Shown here: positions 62,668 through 64,000 of the stretch, one piece after another | Numbering within the stretch: the first letter of the stretch is position 1 | Layout: each line of letters starts with the position of its first letter | Source of the DNA: Alphaproteobacteria bacterium | Lineage (GTDB): Bacteria; Pseudomonadota; Alphaproteobacteria; Rhodobacterales; Rhodobacteraceae | Direction: 5' to 3' | Length of the DNA: 64,000 nt | NCBI GenBank assembly: GCA_030425145.1 | Contig: JAUHVK010000014.1 | Span: 1 to 64,000 of the forward strand | The notes under the pieces: model-generated | Told to the model about the DNA's origin: nothing | What the model saw: the letters and a program-made list of their open reading frames with translations, nothing else | Database searches by the model: none | Program-made: the position numbers and the translations under genes

Positions 62668-64000
62668 ATGCAGCATGATCTGGTGATCAAAGGTGGCACA
62701 CTCGCCACCGCATCCGAGACCTTCCGCGCGGATCTGGGGATCCGGGACGGCAAGATCGCGACCCTGGGCCATGACCTCAGCGGCGACGATGTGATCGACG
62801 CAACCGGCAAGCTGGTGCTCCCGGGCGGGATCGAGGCGCATTGCCATATCGCACAGGAAAGCGGCATGGGGCTGATGACCTCGGACGATTACGAGTCCGG
62901 ATCGATCTCGGCCGCGTTTGGTGGCAATTCCTGTTTCGTGCCTTTCGCGGCGCAGAAGCCGGGGCAGAGCGTGGCCGACACGCTGGCCACCTACGATGGT
63001 CGCGCCGCCCCCAAGTCGGTGATCGACTACTCCTACCATCTGATCCTGACCGACCCGAACCCGTCGGTTCTCGAGGAACTGCCTGGGGTGTTCGACCGGG
63101 GGATCACGTCGTTCAAGGTCTTCATGACCTACGCCACGCGCGTCAGTGATGCGCAGTTTCTTGACATCCTGACCGTGGCGCGGCGCCATGGCGGGCTGAC
63201 CATGGTGCATGCGGAAAACCACGACATGCTGACATGGATGGCCTCGGCCTTGGCTGACAATGGCTATACCGAACCCAAGTTCCACGCCCCCGCGCGCCCC
63301 GGTCTGGCCGAGGAAGAAGCGATCAACCGCGCGATCAGCCTGTCGAAGCTGACCAATGCGCCTTTGATGATCGTCCATGTCTCCACACCCAAGGGGGCGG
63401 AACTGGTGTCTCAGGCGCGGGCGGATGGAGCCTTTGTCTTTGGTGAAACTTGTCCGCAATATCTGTTCCTGACGAAACACGATCTGGACAGACCGGGGAT
63501 GGAGGGGGCGAAATACATCTGTTCTCCACCCCTGCGCGACAGTCACACACAAGAGGTGCTGTGGCGGCACATCGCGCGGGGGACGTTCAGTGTTGTTTCG
63601 TCTGACCATGCGCCATTCCGATACGATGAAACGGGCAAGTTCTCGAACGGGCGCGACGTGGATTTCCGCAAGATCGCCAACGGTATGCCGGGAATCGAAA
63701 TGCGCCTGCCGATGATGTTTTCGGAAGGGGTGGTGACTGGGCGGATCAACCTCAATCAATTCGTCGCTCTGTCCTCAACCAACGCCGCACGGCTCTATGG
63801 GATGCACCCGACCAAGGGCACGCTGGCTGTCGGGGCGGATGCGGATATCGCGATCTGGGATCCATCCGAGACCCGCATCGCGGGCGAGATGCACGATGCG
63901 ATGGACTACAACCCGTTCGAGGGGATGGAAGTAACCGGCTGGCCGGTAACGGTGCTCACGCGCGGACGGAGGATCGTGGATCAGGGCGAACTGGTCGCCA
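62668..64000 (+). CDS. dihydropyrimidinase/D-hydantoinase family protein (partial, cut by the window end)
   Basis: The reading frame from ATG 62668 stays open to the last base (444 codons). The protein is a cyclic amidohydrolase with a binuclear metal site: His58 and His60 in GGIEAHCH, Lys150 (carbamylated) in TSFKVFMTY, His in MVHAEN, His in IVHVSTPKG and Asp in SSDHAPF. Such enzymes open dihydropyrimidine or hydantoin rings. The third position after GGI is Glu where most members have Asp. The preceding gene is DapA-like, so the two are probably an operon; genes after the window would tell the substrate. Confidence 0.9.
   Translation, partial: MQHDLVIKGGTLATASETFRADLGIRDGKIATLGHDLSGDDVIDATGKLVLPGGIEAHCHIAQESGMGLMTSDDYESGSISAAFGGNSCFVPFAAQKPGQSVADTLATYDGRAAPKSVIDYSYHLILTDPNPSVLEELPGVFDRGITSFKVFMTYATRVSDAQFLDILTVARRHGGLTMVHAENHDMLTWMASALADNGYTEPKFHAPARPGLAEEEAINRAISLSKLTNAPLMIVHVSTPKGAELVSQARADGAFVFGETCPQYLFLTKHDLDRPGMEGAKYICSPPLRDSHTQEVLWRHIARGTFSVVSSDHAPFRYDETGKFSNGRDVDFRKIANGMPGIEMRLPMMFSEGVVTGRINLNQFVALSSTNAARLYGMHPTKGTLAVGADADIAIWDPSETRIAGEMHDAMDYNPFEGMEVTGWPVTVLTRGRRIVDQGELVA

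Noticed and set aside
1-64000. CRISPR arrays, complete insertion sequences or prophage genes
   Set aside because: No regularly spaced repeats, transposase, integrase or phage structural genes were found.

Overview
The window is a chromosomal segment of a high-GC alphaproteobacterium, most likely a Rhodobacteraceae member of the Roseobacter group. I infer this from gene order known in that family (trkA-trkH-hfq-hflX; yajC-secD-secF followed by ccmABCDG; tatABC plus a DUF815 ATPase; purM-purN-rnd), from a B12-dependent class II ribonucleotide reductase, and from the repeat types between genes. No replication gene, prophage, complete insertion sequence or CRISPR array is visible.

Layout. 1-2900 is a disturbed, partly AT-rich zone. 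It holds a 5'-truncated patatin-like gene, a decayed partial trkA, and a BLUF blue-light sensor between that fragment and intact trkA. 2900-7430 is the K+ uptake / Hfq / HflX block. 7450-15350 holds a GT-B-like gene of lower GC, a penicillin-acylase-type Ntn hydrolase, a 3-hydroxyisobutyrate-dehydrogenase-type enzyme, a small EF-hand protein, a TspO-like membrane protein, serS and a secreted trypsin. 15560-22560 is the protein export (YajC, SecD, SecF) and cytochrome c maturation (CcmABCDG) block. 22560-31880 mixes housekeeping genes (acnA, an acyltransferase, an SDR, a CbiX-like chelatase) with three AT-richer orphans at 22983, 30022 and 31611, the last two next to a CAU-anticodon tRNA. 31880-46000 holds purMN, rnd, sufE, trpE, a PpiD-like foldase, an aminotransferase, gpt, two LysE exporters, fabI, pdxH, a double cold-shock protein and tRNA-Pro. 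46024-49698 is nrdJ. 49928-53850 encodes a self-sufficient reductive dehalogenase with its WYL regulator. tatABC follows. A one-carbon (folate/corrinoid) operon lies at 56719-59717. Ppx/GppA, AroQ, a DapA-family enzyme and a hydantoinase-family enzyme cut by the window end close the segment.

The most noteworthy system is the reductive dehalogenase operon. A 221-residue YafY/WYL regulator is followed after 56 bases by a 1066-residue protein joining a B12/[4Fe-4S] dehalogenase to a flavin/NAD(P)H reductase and a 2Fe-2S ferredoxin. The regulator start faces an array of TGACA/TGTCA half-sites. Three products are expected to handle corrinoids (NrdJ, the dehalogenase, the MtrH-like methyltransferase), so cellular cobalamin supply links otherwise separate loci. 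Several palindromic repeat families (12133/19645, 28234, 36090/40871, 56565) decorate the intergenic spaces.
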